Part shown: positions 42,237-52,037 of the stretch, in pieces
Numbering within the stretch: position 1 is the first letter of the stretch
Layout of the letters: each line of letters starts with the position of its first letter
Source of the DNA: Clostridium_AW sp040797845
GTDB taxonomy: Bacteria > Bacillota > Clostridia > Clostridiales > Clostridiaceae
DNA length: 64,000 nt
Reading direction: 5' to 3'
Assembly (NCBI GenBank): GCA_040797845.1
Contig: JBFNFA010000008.1
Location: 1 to 64,000, forward strand
Notes under the pieces: model-generated
Told to the model about the DNA's origin: nothing
What the model saw: only the letters and a program-made list of their open reading frames with translations
Database searches by the model: none
Program-made: the position numbers and the translations under genes

Positions 42237-42806
42237 TTGGCACAACAATATACCAGAAAAATAATTCGTGAGGTATTCATAAAGATGCTCAATGAGCGTC
42301 CACTTAACAAAATCACAGTTAAGGATATTGCTACAGCATGTGAGATAAACAGAAATACTTTTTATTATTACTACACAGATGTATATGCACTTCTGTCAGA
42401 GATCTTCCAAACAGAACTTCAGACAGTCATTGATGAATATAATGATACACTTTCCTGGGAGGAGAGTTTTATTGTGGCTGCTAAATTTGCTTTAGAAAAC
42501 AAAACAGCCATTTATCATGTATATAATTCCATGCAGAGAGAAGAATTAGTGAACTATATATACAATGTATCAGGAAATGTCATGATTCGATATGTTGAGA
42601 AAGTAAGAGATGGTATCTCAGCCTCTTCAGGAGATAAAAAACTGATTGCCTCCTTTTATCAGTGTGCCCTCACTGAAATGGTACTACGCTGGATTGCTTC
42701 CGGAATGAAGGAGGATCCTGATATTATCATCAGACGAATTGGGTACCTCTTCGATGGAAACATTGAGTTATCCCTTAAGCGAAGTGCTGGTTTAAGTGAT
42801 GTCTAG
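42237..42806 (+). CDS. TetR/AcrR-family regulator
   Basis: N-terminal TetR helix-turn-helix (residues 8-55): LNKITVKDIATACEINRNTFYYYYTDV. The helical C-terminal ligand domain is of the type with YHVYNSMQREELVNYIY. 189 residues. The start is TTG at 42237 behind a strong AAGGAGGTG. It sits directly upstream of, and in line with, the oleate hydratase gene but is separated from it by a terminator and 300 bp, so it is likely a regulator of that gene responding to fatty acids (inference). Confidence 0.82.
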   Translation: MAQQYTRKIIREVFIKMLNERPLNKITVKDIATACEINRNTFYYYYTDVYALLSEIFQTELQTVIDEYNDTLSWEESFIVAAKFALENKTAIYHVYNSMQREELVNYIYNVSGNVMIRYVEKVRDGISASSGDKKLIASFYQCALTEMVLRWIASGMKEDPDIIIRRIGYLFDGNIELSLKRSAGLSDV

Positions 42807-42872
42807 TAAAGAGTAATAGGAGATTCCTTTTGATCAGACATTTTAACCTCAATGCCTAAAAATCAATCAAAT

Positions 42873-42907
42873 AAACTGCGGTGTTCGAATTTCGAACACC
42901 GCAGTTT
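42873..42907 (+). terminator. Terminator of the TetR gene
   Basis: AAACTGCGGTGTTCGAA and its perfect complement form a 17-bp stem with almost no loop. The sequence after it (GTTTATATAATG) is only moderately T-rich. The rest of 42808-43108 should hold the oleate hydratase promoter, which I cannot place with certainty. Confidence 0.75.
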
Positions 42908-43108
42908 GTTTATATAATGAAAAAGACACGAAAAAACTATATCATAGATTTATAGAAATCTTACAGATAATAAGTATCCACAAAATTAAGGAAGGACTTA
43001 TTATTTATTACACCATATGTGCATACTAGTAGAGTGAATATAGAAGAACTCTAAATATAATAGTAGGATTTAGAAAACTATTAAAAAATTAAGAAAGAGG
43101 GAGATAAA

Positions 43109-44902
43109 ATGAAAATAAAGACACATGATGATAGACTTACCCTTACAAATGGAAGTTATCATGCTTTAGTAAATGCAAGGAAGCCTAAAGGAATTGAAGA
43201 TAAAAAAGCTTATTTAATTGGGACTGGAATTGGTGCTTTGGCTGCTGGTTGTTTTTTAATTCGTGATGCTCACATGGATGGCAGCAAGATTACCTTCTTA
43301 GAACAATTAGACATTCCTGGTGGATCTTTGGACGGAAATGTTCGTCAAAATATGGATTATGTAGCACGTGGCGGACGTGAAATGGGTCATCATTTTGAGG
43401 TTCTATGGAGCTTGTTTAGTTCATTACCATCTACAGAAGATCCTAATATGACTGTTTTAGATCATTTTTATTACACAAACTATGATGATCCAAACTTTAG
43501 CAATTGTCGTATTACTAAAAATCAAGGTGAGCGTTATGACAATGGAAAATTCAATTTGGGTCAAGACTTGGCAAAAGAATTAGCTGCTTTTGTAAATATA
43601 ACAGATGAAGAACTTGAAGATAAAACTATTGAAGATGTTTTTTCTGAAGAACTTTTAAACACTGATTTCTGGACATATTGGAGAACAATGTTTGCTTTTG
43701 AAAATTGGCATAGTGCTTTAGAGATGAAATTATATATGAATCGTTTCATTCACCATGTTGGCGGATTACCAACTCTTTCAGCATTACAATTTTCAAGACA
43801 TGATCAATACACTTCATTTGTAAAACCTATGGTTAAATATTTAGAAGACCATGGTGCTAAATTTGAATATGGAGTTACTGTTGATAATGTTGAGTTCTCA
43901 ATTTCAGATGATAAAAAGGTTGCAAAGAGAATAGTTGCAAGAGATAAAACTGGAAAGGATATCTCTATTGATTTAACAGAAAATGACTTAGTATTTATCA
44001 CTAATGGTTCTATGACTGAAGGTTCAGGATATGGTGATGACAATACTCCTGCACCATTTAACAGAGAGCCAGAAGGATGCTGGAAGTTATGGAGAAATAT
44101 AGCGGCTCAATCAGATGAATTTGGAAGACCAGATAAATTCTGTACAGATACAGAAAAATCTAATTGGGAGTCTTGTACAGTAACTTGTCATGATGAACGT
44201 GTTCCTGAGTACATTGAAAAAATTACAAAACGCTCACCATACGGCGGACGCACTGTAACAGGGGGAATAGTTTCAGCTCTTGACTCTTCATGGTTGATGA
44301 GTTGGACAATAAACCGTCAAGAACAATATTATGGACAGCCTGAAAAAGACGTTGTTGTTTGGGTATATGGTTTATTCTCTGATGTTCCTGGAGATTATAT
44401 TAAAAAGCCTATGAGAGATTGTACTGGTAAGGAAATCACAAAAGAATGGTTATATCATATAGGTGTTCCTACAGATAAAATTGAAGAATTAGCAGGATCA
44501 TGTAGCGCAGTTCCTGTTATGATGCCATATATCACATCTCAATTTATGCCTCGTGCAGCTGGAGACCGTCCATATGTTGTACCAAAGAATGCAGTAAACT
44601 TTGCTTTCCTTGGACAGTTTGCTGAAACATTGGATGATCCAGGACGTGATACTGTATTTACTATAGAATACTCAGGACGTACAGCTATGGAAGCGGTATA
44701 TGTTTTAACTGGAGTTGAAAAAGGAGTTCCTGAGGTATTCTCCTCAAGATATGATATCCGCTATTTATTAAATGCAGGTGTATGTTTATTAGATGGAGAA
44801 AAACCAAAACTTGATTTACCACCAATGGCTAAACGTAAAATTTTAAAACAAGTAGCAGGAACAGACATTGAAAAGTTATTAAAAGAATATGGAATTATTT
44901 AA
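43109..44902 (+). CDS. ohyA: Oleate hydratase (myosin-cross-reactive antigen family)
   Basis: This FAD enzyme adds water to the cis-9 double bond of oleate and related fatty acids, giving 10-hydroxy products, and helps to detoxify host or environmental fatty acids. 597 residues, full length. The FAD-binding motif is GTGIGALAAGCFLI (about residue 37), followed by FLEQLDIPGGSLDG and the RGGREMGHHFE segment. NGSMTEGSGYGDD and the late GDRPYVVP and FLGQFAE are also family-typical. GAGGGAG precedes the ATG. TetR upstream may control it. Confidence 0.93.
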   Translation: MKIKTHDDRLTLTNGSYHALVNARKPKGIEDKKAYLIGTGIGALAAGCFLIRDAHMDGSKITFLEQLDIPGGSLDGNVRQNMDYVARGGREMGHHFEVLWSLFSSLPSTEDPNMTVLDHFYYTNYDDPNFSNCRITKNQGERYDNGKFNLGQDLAKELAAFVNITDEELEDKTIEDVFSEELLNTDFWTYWRTMFAFENWHSALEMKLYMNRFIHHVGGLPTLSALQFSRHDQYTSFVKPMVKYLEDHGAKFEYGVTVDNVEFSISDDKKVAKRIVARDKTGKDISIDLTENDLVFITNGSMTEGSGYGDDNTPAPFNREPEGCWKLWRNIAAQSDEFGRPDKFCTDTEKSNWESCTVTCHDERVPEYIEKITKRSPYGGRTVTGGIVSALDSSWLMSWTINRQEQYYGQPEKDVVVWVYGLFSDVPGDYIKKPMRDCTGKEITKEWLYHIGVPTDKIEELAGSCSAVPVMMPYITSQFMPRAAGDRPYVVPKNAVNFAFLGQFAETLDDPGRDTVFTIEYSGRTAMEAVYVLTGVEKGVPEVFSSRYDIRYLLNAGVCLLDGEKPKLDLPPMAKRKILKQVAGTDIEKLLKEYGII

Positions 44903-44930
44903 TGACATTTACAGTTAGATAATTTGATTG

Positions 44931-44959
44931 AAATCCCGAATTTTAAAAAATCGGGATTT
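44931..44959 (+). terminator. Terminator of oleate hydratase
   Basis: AAATCCCGA / TCGGGATTT stem followed by T-rich sequence, 28 bp after the stop. Confidence 0.85.
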
Positions 44960-45041
44960 TAATTTATATATAATTATTATTCATATTACTACTTGATATA
45001 TTAATACTATAATAGAATGTCATACGAAGGAGGGCACCTCT

Positions 45042-47150
45042 GTGAAAGAAAAAACAGATCTTAAGCAAATTTATATTCCTACTATAGAAGAAATGCAAAG
45101 TTGGTATGAAGATGATTTACAAAGGGAAGCCATAAAATCATCTGAATACGAGAATAATAAAAAAATAGAAGAACAGGGAACGTTTTTTAAAGTTTTTCGA
45201 AGATTTGAAGAAAGGGATGAAAAAACTCCTTTTGATTCTAAAAAAGATAATGTTTATTACGAAAAATATAAAGCTTATGTGGAAGAAGAGACGATAGACC
45301 AAGGTAAGAAGATACAAGAAATTGAGAATTTAATTGAATATGAAAAGTTTTTTCTTCGTTGGGAGAGAAGAGTAAATAGCGAGAGTAATAATTACGGCCA
45401 TTATAGCAGCAATTCAGCTACAAGATATCGAGTTGATTGCATAAAAAAATTGGAAAAAGAGTTAGAGACAATTTTAGAAAATTCTCCGGAAGCATGGGAA
45501 TTTTATTATAAACGCCAATTGATAAGCGATATAGAGACCCAGCATCAACAGCGTTTGGTAACTGTACCTTATGTAGTTAAAGCAAAACAAAAAGTAATAG
45601 ATTCCTTGAATTTAGGTGTTCCTGTATATATTGTAGGACATTTGGGAAGTGGAAAAACACAATTAGCAACTGAAGCAGCTCTAGATTTTACTATTCAAAA
45701 TAAAATACAAAGAGAATTAGAAGATAAGATGGAAGATTGGTTTTCTAGAAATCCAAATGCCACAGAAAAAGATGCTATTGAAAAATTTGGGGAATTTAAT
45801 GAAGAAAGAAAACTTTACTATAAAAATATTTTAACCAATGGAAGTAAAGAGGAAATAGAATCCCTGCAGCCGCTGTTTATATCTGGATCCCATAATTTAA
45901 CTTATGAAGATATGTTTGTGGAGAAAACTTTGACTCTCAAACACAGTTTTTCTAAAGGATCTTATTCGGATTATCTGAATATGATTATAGGAGATTTTTA
46001 TGAGTGGATGGATGAGCATAGAACTAGACTAGAGAAGATGACTGATGAAGAACAGTTACAGCTTAAGATTCAAATATGGAAAAGTTTTTCTGATTTGTTG
46101 GTAGCAAGTAATAGTGCCTTTGGTACTGAAATTAAAAAAATAGAAAGAGAAATTTTGATTGCAGTAAAAGAAGGTCGTCCTGTAATCGTAGACGAATTAA
46201 ATACAATTGCCATGCAAAACTTAATTGCTTTAAATGATATTTTACAACGTCATGCGGGAAATACAGCTTATATTACAGGAGTTGGTCCTGTTTTGATTAA
46301 ACCTGGATTTGGGTTTATTGGTACAGGAAACTTGTCAAGTCAAATGGTCAATTATGAAGGAACAAATGAACTAAATCCAGCTTTTAAATCACGTTTCGTA
46401 ACTATTGAATATAATTATGTACCTCAAAAGACAATTGGTTCCTTAGAAGATCAAGAGTTTCCAGAAAAAAATGAACTTTTTAGAATAATAGTAGCACAGA
46501 TGGCTGATAAAAATGGAAATATCCATATTCCTGATTCTAAAAGGACATTAGAAGAATTGTTTAGATTTTCTCAATTGTGCAGGGTTACTCAAAATGTTTT
46601 TATGGGTAAATGGAAAGATGATGAAGCTCAAAAAGATTCTGAGATGGGTGAATTAGAGCTGAGGGAGTCTGTATTATCAATTCGTAATATTTTACACGTT
46701 TTAAATAATTGGAATAGAGGCGAAGAAAAAGACCTGAGTAAGGCTTTATGGGATGGTTTTATTAGTTCAATCACTTATCCTGACGACCAAAACTATATTC
46801 TCTCACAAGCGGTGCGTTTTGGGTTTTTCCCTATGGGAGAAGGATGGAAGGTTGAGACAAAAGGCATAGGAGAAGCAACCACAACATATGATGAAATTCG
46901 TACTCGTCCATATCACTATGTTCGTCCATTAACAGAAACTTTAAGCTATTTAGATGTAGTCCATATGATATTTGGGAAAGGAACTCCTAGAAAGACCCTA
47001 CCAAAAGCACTAACAGAAACTTTTGAAGCAGCTATTGATGATTTGGCGCAAGTTGGCGCGAAAAAATATCAAAAGTTAGATCAACAATTATCTCATTTAG
47101 AGCATTCAAAGGATCTACTTAAATACTTGGAAGATAATGGGGGAGAGTAA
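45042..47150 (+). CDS. MoxR/dynein-related AAA+ ATPase of a three-gene VWA system
   Basis: A large cytoplasmic ATPase of 702 residues. The first 180 are charged and helical. Walker A is GHLGSGKT (about residue 199), Walker B PVIVDELNTI (about 382), and FIGTGNLSS followed by NPAFKSRFVTIEY (about 430-455) matches sensor and arginine-finger regions of the AAA_5/MoxR clade. The roughly 180 residues between the Walker motifs are unusually long and include a helical insert. MoxR proteins remodel or load cofactors into partner proteins, usually with a VWA protein, which is two genes downstream. GTG at 45042 follows GGAGGG at 7 nt. UAAUG overlap couples it to the next gene. Confidence 0.8.
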   Translation: MKEKTDLKQIYIPTIEEMQSWYEDDLQREAIKSSEYENNKKIEEQGTFFKVFRRFEERDEKTPFDSKKDNVYYEKYKAYVEEETIDQGKKIQEIENLIEYEKFFLRWERRVNSESNNYGHYSSNSATRYRVDCIKKLEKELETILENSPEAWEFYYKRQLISDIETQHQQRLVTVPYVVKAKQKVIDSLNLGVPVYIVGHLGSGKTQLATEAALDFTIQNKIQRELEDKMEDWFSRNPNATEKDAIEKFGEFNEERKLYYKNILTNGSKEEIESLQPLFISGSHNLTYEDMFVEKTLTLKHSFSKGSYSDYLNMIIGDFYEWMDEHRTRLEKMTDEEQLQLKIQIWKSFSDLLVASNSAFGTEIKKIEREILIAVKEGRPVIVDELNTIAMQNLIALNDILQRHAGNTAYITGVGPVLIKPGFGFIGTGNLSSQMVNYEGTNELNPAFKSRFVTIEYNYVPQKTIGSLEDQEFPEKNELFRIIVAQMADKNGNIHIPDSKRTLEELFRFSQLCRVTQNVFMGKWKDDEAQKDSEMGELELRESVLSIRNILHVLNNWNRGEEKDLSKALWDGFISSITYPDDQNYILSQAVRFGFFPMGEGWKVETKGIGEATTTYDEIRTRPYHYVRPLTETLSYLDVVHMIFGKGTPRKTLPKALTETFEAAIDDLAQVGAKKYQKLDQQLSHLEHSKDLLKYLEDNGGE

Positions 47151-48385
47151 TGAAAATAAATTTATCAGTAGATGCTAAGGAGTTTAAGAGTCAAGTTAAA
47201 GATCTAAGAGAAAAGCTGAATAAATGTCAAGTAAATGGAATTTTAGACGATGGTTTTGAAGAACAGTTAGATAAACTTTTACAAATGGAAGAGGAATTAT
47301 TGACTGATTTAATTCCCTATTACCGAGTTTATGCAAACAATATAAAAAAGACTTCAATGGGGATAAATCCTATAAAACAATTAGGAGCTTTTAGTTTTGA
47401 TAGTTTTTTACAAACTGTATTGAGAATTAATAAAAATCTTTTTATTACAAGTAGTATAGATAGAAAAGTTCAATTTTTTTATATAGATATTGGGGAGAAT
47501 TTTTCTAATTATAATCAAATTGAAGTAGAGTGGAGTCCTCCTATTAAAGAAATAAAAGAAACAATTTCCTTTATATATAAATTGAATGACAAAGAAATTT
47601 TGCTTTTGGGAGTAAGAGGGGGATGCTATCTACTTTCAAGCGATAATTTTGATCAAATACCTAATGTTAATGGACAGATTCAAATTAAAAGGATTCAAAC
47701 AGATAATGATTTTAATGGGTTTGGAAGATGTTTAGCAATTAGAGATAATTTATTTGTAGTGGAAAATGGAGATGAAAAGTTAAATTTATTTGAAATAATA
47801 AAAGCAAATGATGAATATAGTTTGGTTTTTCATAAAGATATATACTGTACTATTCCAAATTGGACGGCATTAGAAAAAATAAATGAGGACTATTTTGCAG
47901 TTGGAACAAGAATGGGGGAATTATATTTTATCAAATATGAAAACGGACAATTTACTATTACAGAAAAAATTGATTTTTTACATGATGAAATAAGGAAAAT
48001 TAGATGCTTAGAAGATGAAAATGCTAATAAAAATTCCCTTATAGTGACAGGTAATAAAGGACAGCTTAAAATATTTTCTTTATATGAAGATTCAAAAGCT
48101 ATAAAAATAGAATTGAATGATTTAAAAGGTAATTTGTTTGACGTTCAATCTAAAAAAGGCACAGCCATAGTTTTAAGTGAAGATGGAATCATATATTTAC
48201 TTGAAGAGAACTTTGAAGATTGGTATCTAAATGAAGATACGACGATTAAAGACGCTTTTTTTACCAATGTCTTTAAATTAGATACTTCAAAATATTTGTT
48301 AATGGATATAGAAGGTAAGTTAAATTTGTTGCATATTGAGAGAATTGACACACCAAAAGACCTGTGGAATCTGCCGCTGTATTAA
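47150..48385 (+). CDS. Predicted seven-bladed beta-propeller protein of the AAA/VWA system
   Basis: No named family, but the structure is legible. A helical, coiled-coil-like N-terminus (1-65) precedes at least seven repeats of a hydrophobic strand, a short turn with Gly or Asp, and a second strand: FITSSIDRKVQFFYID, ILLLGVRGGCYLLSS, LFVVENGDEKLNLFEI, YFAVGTRMGELYFIKYENG, SLIVTGNKGQLKIFSLYED, AIVLSEDGIIYLLEE and YLLMDIEGKLNLLHIE. That spacing fits a WD40-like propeller. 411 residues, cytoplasmic. It is likely a scaffold or target-recognition part between the ATPase and the VWA protein (inference). Confidence 0.65.
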   Translation: MKINLSVDAKEFKSQVKDLREKLNKCQVNGILDDGFEEQLDKLLQMEEELLTDLIPYYRVYANNIKKTSMGINPIKQLGAFSFDSFLQTVLRINKNLFITSSIDRKVQFFYIDIGENFSNYNQIEVEWSPPIKEIKETISFIYKLNDKEILLLGVRGGCYLLSSDNFDQIPNVNGQIQIKRIQTDNDFNGFGRCLAIRDNLFVVENGDEKLNLFEIIKANDEYSLVFHKDIYCTIPNWTALEKINEDYFAVGTRMGELYFIKYENGQFTITEKIDFLHDEIRKIRCLEDENANKNSLIVTGNKGQLKIFSLYEDSKAIKIELNDLKGNLFDVQSKKGTAIVLSEDGIIYLLEENFEDWYLNEDTTIKDAFFTNVFKLDTSKYLLMDIEGKLNLLHIERIDTPKDLWNLPLY

Positions 48386-48400
48386 TAGGAGGGGATGAGT

Positions 48401-50344
48401 ATGTTTGACTTTGATGAAGAAACACTAATTGAAGAGTCTAAAAAACATTGCGAAGAATTTCTACAAAAAGAACAACGCTCATTAGCCACATTTACAGGAG
48501 ATTCTAGTTTGATGTATATCCCTGATTCAAAACTACAAAGATTTTTATTAGATCCTTCCAAAGGAGTTTTGTATTTGCCGTTGGAAAGTTTTTTGGATAG
48601 AAAATTAGATGACAATCAAATCATGTGGCATATCTACTATGAGCTAGCCTTATATCCTGATTGGAAAAAACAAACTAAAAAATATTTGAATAGAAAAAAA
48701 GACTGGCAGAAAGAAATTGATCACATGACAAGCTATATTTTAGCTAGGATAAAAAAAGAAGGGCTAGAGAAAGATCCTGCATATCAGTCTAAAATAATTT
48801 CGAATTATGTAACTAGAGAAATTCTTGATTTGCTATATCTATTGGATAAGCAAGTATCTTTTCTGAGAGTTTTGCAAATGTGCCCTATATACAGGGATGA
48901 AGAAAATTTCGAGAAAATTGTTTCATATATGAAAAAAGTAGGTAAGACAAAGGAGTCAATTTCTCAAATGCCTAGACATAGAGCTTTTGCAAATAGTTTT
49001 TTAATTATTGAATTGTATAAAATAGAGCCAAAAATCGAAGAATGTATTGAAAACCCCTTTGATAGAAAAATTTTTAATCAGCCTTTTTTTGATTTTATTC
49101 ATTATCAATTAGTTAGACAGATAAATAATAATCAAGGAATTATAGAAAGAGATCCACTCATTAGGTCTTTCATCTTTCCAACTTTTCAGCAATTATGGAA
49201 ACAAGAAATTGATGAAATGATGTTTTATAAATCAAAAGGACAGAAAGAAGAACAAGTTAAAGGAAGTGAAAACCCTTTTGAACAGTCAGAAGCAGACGAG
49301 ATGCCAGATTCACTAGAATCCACTCAAGAAGAAGTGGAGAAAATTTTAGAAGAAATGATGGATCAACAAGACCAAATAAGTACGAGTATGCAAAATGTCA
49401 TGCAAGGTAAGGTAGATTTAGAGGCCTATGGGATTAGTCAATCAGACCAAGAGTTGTTTCAATTCTATTCAAATAAAATGAAATCAGAAAGAGAACAAAT
49501 GCGTCAATTTTGGAAAAAGTTGATAGGTGATGCAAAAAAAGAAGTAAGTGTAAAAAAAGATAGTCAAATAAAGGGAAAGCTAGATGTGAATAGCTTTATT
49601 AACTTTTATCCTGATTTTGTAGAAGCTGAAAAAAAGGGGAATTACAAAAATCTTCCGATTTTTAACAGATACTTACTAGAGAGCAGAGCAGACATATTGC
49701 CTGAAAGAATAGAGATTTCTTTTGTAATAGATAATTCTGGATCAATGAATGCATCCAAAATTGAGGCGGCAAGAAAAGCTCTGGCAGTGACTTTGCTGTC
49801 CATAGATGATTTTAATAAATATTTGAAAAGCAATGCAGAACAATTGAATCAAAAAGTAGAAGTTTTAAGCGAAACTTGGTTTTTTGGCAGTAAGTATTAT
49901 AATGTTAAAGAATTTAACGATAAAAATGTTAAGGAAAAAGAAAAAAGCGATATAATTCGATCAATCGTAAAGCTAGATGCAACAGATGGAGCAACTGACG
50001 ATGCAAGTTGCCTCAGAGAAATATCCGATAGAATTACGTCCATACAGGAAAGTGAGCTTAAAAAAGGAAAACAAATAAAGATAGTCTTTGAAATTACAGA
50101 CGGTGCATCAAGTTTCCCAGGATCATCAAAAGAAGCTGTACAAGAATTATTATCTAAAAATGTTGAAGTCTATGCATTTCAAATAGGAAAAAATAGCGAA
50201 ACAAATGAAAAAATTTTTAATTTCGTATGGAATGAAGGATACAAACAACCAAATGGAGTAATAATTGGTGAACAAGTAGAAAAACTACCAAAAGAATTGC
50301 TAAAAGCCGTAGGAAAAAATATGCAGTCTATTTTTAATAATTAG
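48401..50344 (+). CDS. VWA-domain protein partner of the MoxR-like ATPase
   Basis: A cytoplasmic protein of 647 residues. The N-terminal half is helical and opens with a region around WHIYYELALYPDWKKQTKKY; a Glu/Gln-rich acidic linker follows (about 285-330). The VWA domain (about 435-640) has an intact metal site: DNSGSM at about residue 443, Thr/Asp in DATDGATDD (about 527) and Asp in EITDGASSF (about 565). VWA proteins next to MoxR ATPases (ViaA with RavA, CoxE with CoxD, NorD with NorQ) bind the target and activate the ATPase. ATG at 48401 is 8 nt from AGGAGG. Confidence 0.8.
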   Translation: MFDFDEETLIEESKKHCEEFLQKEQRSLATFTGDSSLMYIPDSKLQRFLLDPSKGVLYLPLESFLDRKLDDNQIMWHIYYELALYPDWKKQTKKYLNRKKDWQKEIDHMTSYILARIKKEGLEKDPAYQSKIISNYVTREILDLLYLLDKQVSFLRVLQMCPIYRDEENFEKIVSYMKKVGKTKESISQMPRHRAFANSFLIIELYKIEPKIEECIENPFDRKIFNQPFFDFIHYQLVRQINNNQGIIERDPLIRSFIFPTFQQLWKQEIDEMMFYKSKGQKEEQVKGSENPFEQSEADEMPDSLESTQEEVEKILEEMMDQQDQISTSMQNVMQGKVDLEAYGISQSDQELFQFYSNKMKSEREQMRQFWKKLIGDAKKEVSVKKDSQIKGKLDVNSFINFYPDFVEAEKKGNYKNLPIFNRYLLESRADILPERIEISFVIDNSGSMNASKIEAARKALAVTLLSIDDFNKYLKSNAEQLNQKVEVLSETWFFGSKYYNVKEFNDKNVKEKEKSDIIRSIVKLDATDGATDDASCLREISDRITSIQESELKKGKQIKIVFEITDGASSFPGSSKEAVQELLSKNVEVYAFQIGKNSETNEKIFNFVWNEGYKQPNGVIIGEQVEKLPKELLKAVGKNMQSIFNN

Positions 50345-50378
50345 TTTGGACATATTTTTACCGAACAATTTTGGACAT
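50344..50378. repeat. Direct repeat TTTGGACAT
   Basis: TTTGGACAT occurs at 50344-50352 and 50370-50378, just after the VWA stop. Short repeats like this mark the ends of some insertion sequences (for example IS21-type), but no transposase remains. Confidence 0.35.
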
Positions 50379-50390
50379 GATAAAATAAAG

Positions 50391-50433
50391 TAGACATAAA
50401 GTTAAGAGAAAAATCAACTTAACTTTGTGTCTA
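50391..50433 (+). terminator. Terminator of the AAA/propeller/VWA operon
   Basis: TAGACATAAAGTTAAG pairs with CTTAACTTTGTGTCTA (one G-U pair), followed by TTTTTGTT. Confidence 0.88.
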
Positions 50434-50480
50434 TTTTTGTTGTCATAAATAGATTTTTACAACTCTACGAATGGTGTTTT

Positions 50481-51308
50481 TTAAACTTGATTTTGGGGAA
50501 AGTATATTTCTACAAAATATTCATGTTCCATATTTTTATGAAGTAGTGCAAACTTATACTTTACTAATAGGGTAGAATAGTGCAAGCCAAAATGACAGCA
50601 TAATTTATATAGATATTCCATTAAATCTTTTTTTACACCCCAGAATATAATATTGGCATAATATCCTGTTACATGATGCTGGGCCACAACGTTATGTTCA
50701 GCTGCAAACATAAATTGTTTTTCAAGTATAGTTGTATTTATCGTACTGCCAGGAAATGAAAAACCAATTACCTCTTCATTCTCTACTATTGTTCCATCCG
50801 GCTCACTGTGATAGAAAGCCCATTGCTCCAAAGATTCTATCCCTTCTGTTTGCTGTGATTTAGTGTCTTCTTGCAGTAATGTTCCCAAATCTATTCTATA
50901 AATGGTAATATCAATTTTTTTATAAACTGAAGCAGTAGAAAATGTGTAATCATTTTTAAATTTAGAAATAGTGGTAAGTATCTCTAACATATCCTCAGCA
51001 TATTGATCAAGTTGATTTAATAACCTTTTTTCCTCGTTTATACGTTCCTTTTGTTCTTTTACCATTGATAAATATCCATCAATACTTTCCGAATCTATTC
51101 TTTCTTTCATTTGATCTAGGGGTATTTTCATATATTTGCCAACCAAAATCATTTCTAGGATATCCAGATGTTCTAAGGAATAGTAACGATAATCATTTTG
51201 AGAATCAATAATTGGCTTTAATAATCCTTTTCGGTCGTAGTGACGTAAAGTATCAAGTGATATACCATACAATTTACTTACTTGTCCAATCCGTAGTAAT
51301 CCCTGCAT
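50481..51308 (-). CDS. MerR-family regulator, BmrR-like
   Basis: N-terminal MerR winged helix (LLRIGQVSKLYGISLDTLRHYDRKGLLKP), a long dimerisation helix (70-120), and a C-terminal GyrI-like ligand domain (from about 135) as in BmrR. 275 residues. These proteins bind drugs and twist promoter DNA to switch on efflux or modifying genes. The ATG at 51308 is behind GAGGAGG; the frame from 51341 overlaps it. It diverges from an acetyltransferase gene whose promoter has MerR geometry. Confidence 0.86.
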   Translation of the reverse strand: MQGLLRIGQVSKLYGISLDTLRHYDRKGLLKPIIDSQNDYRYYSLEHLDILEMILVGKYMKIPLDQMKERIDSESIDGYLSMVKEQKERINEEKRLLNQLDQYAEDMLEILTTISKFKNDYTFSTASVYKKIDITIYRIDLGTLLQEDTKSQQTEGIESLEQWAFYHSEPDGTIVENEEVIGFSFPGSTINTTILEKQFMFAAEHNVVAQHHVTGYYANIIFWGVKKDLMEYLYKLCCHFGLHYSTLLVKYKFALLHKNMEHEYFVEIYFPQNQV

Positions 51309-51340
51309 TTTATCCTCCTCAAAAAATTTAACAACACCCA

Positions 51341-51371
51341 TTGACTCTTGAGCAACTCAAGGGTTTATTTT
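51341..51371 (+). promoter_or_regulatory. MerR-type promoter with 19-bp spacer
   Basis: TTGACT (51341-51346), 19-bp spacer, TATTTT (51366-51371). The spacer contains the palindrome CTTGAG-CAA-CTCAAG. The overlong spacer and centred palindrome are the hallmark of promoters activated by MerR proteins; the merR gene diverges from this point. Confidence 0.75.
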
Positions 51372-51413
51372 AAGTATAGTACCTGAAAAAATCTAATTTG
51401 TAAAGGGGGCAAT

Positions 51414-52037
51414 ATGCTGATGGACAATATTTATATTGAGAAGTATCAAAATACCGACTTTAGAGATGTAATTGCTTTATTAGTACAATCTTTTAAAAGC
51501 AAGTTTTGCCAACACCAAAAGCTAAGTAATAATGATATAGAAAATATTTTATATGCTTCTTGGCATCTCAAAGCTGATGATCCCGCCTATCTTCATTTTG
51601 TAGCTAAACAAAATAAAAAGGTAGTTGGCGTAATTCTAATACGTTGTAGAAAAACAGAAAATACAAATGAAAACATCCCCATTATATCGTTATGTAGGCG
51701 ATATGGTGTCTACAATGTTCTAATGATGTACACCAAAATGGCACTGTTGGAAGATCACAAACTAAATGAAGGAGAATGCTATATAGAACATATTGCCGTT
51801 GATGGAACATGTCGTGGAAAAGGAATTGGCATGTTACTTCTTCAGCACGGAGAACAGGCATTATTAGATAGAGGATATACATCCTACACATTAGCAGTTG
51901 CTGGGGGGAATCCTGTGAAATACCTTTATTGCCGATTTGGTTTTGAGGATATAAAAAAGATAAAAAGTCCCTTAAAAGGATACTTTGTTGGAGAACATCG
52001 ATGGACTATAATGCAGAAGATTTATAATCATGAGTAG
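51414..52037 (+). CDS. GNAT-family N-acetyltransferase
   Basis: An acetyltransferase of 207 residues. The acetyl-CoA loop is CRGKGIGMLLL (about 140), after YIEHIAVDG, with the late motif LYCRFGFEDI near residue 178. The acceptor is unknown. Being the target of a BmrR-like MerR regulator through the 19-bp-spacer promoter suggests that it modifies a drug or other toxic amine (inference). AAGGGGG lies 5 nt before the ATG at 51414; ATG at 51420 is a possible alternative. Confidence 0.82.
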   Translation: MLMDNIYIEKYQNTDFRDVIALLVQSFKSKFCQHQKLSNNDIENILYASWHLKADDPAYLHFVAKQNKKVVGVILIRCRKTENTNENIPIISLCRRYGVYNVLMMYTKMALLEDHKLNEGECYIEHIAVDGTCRGKGIGMLLLQHGEQALLDRGYTSYTLAVAGGNPVKYLYCRFGFEDIKKIKSPLKGYFVGEHRWTIMQKIYNHE

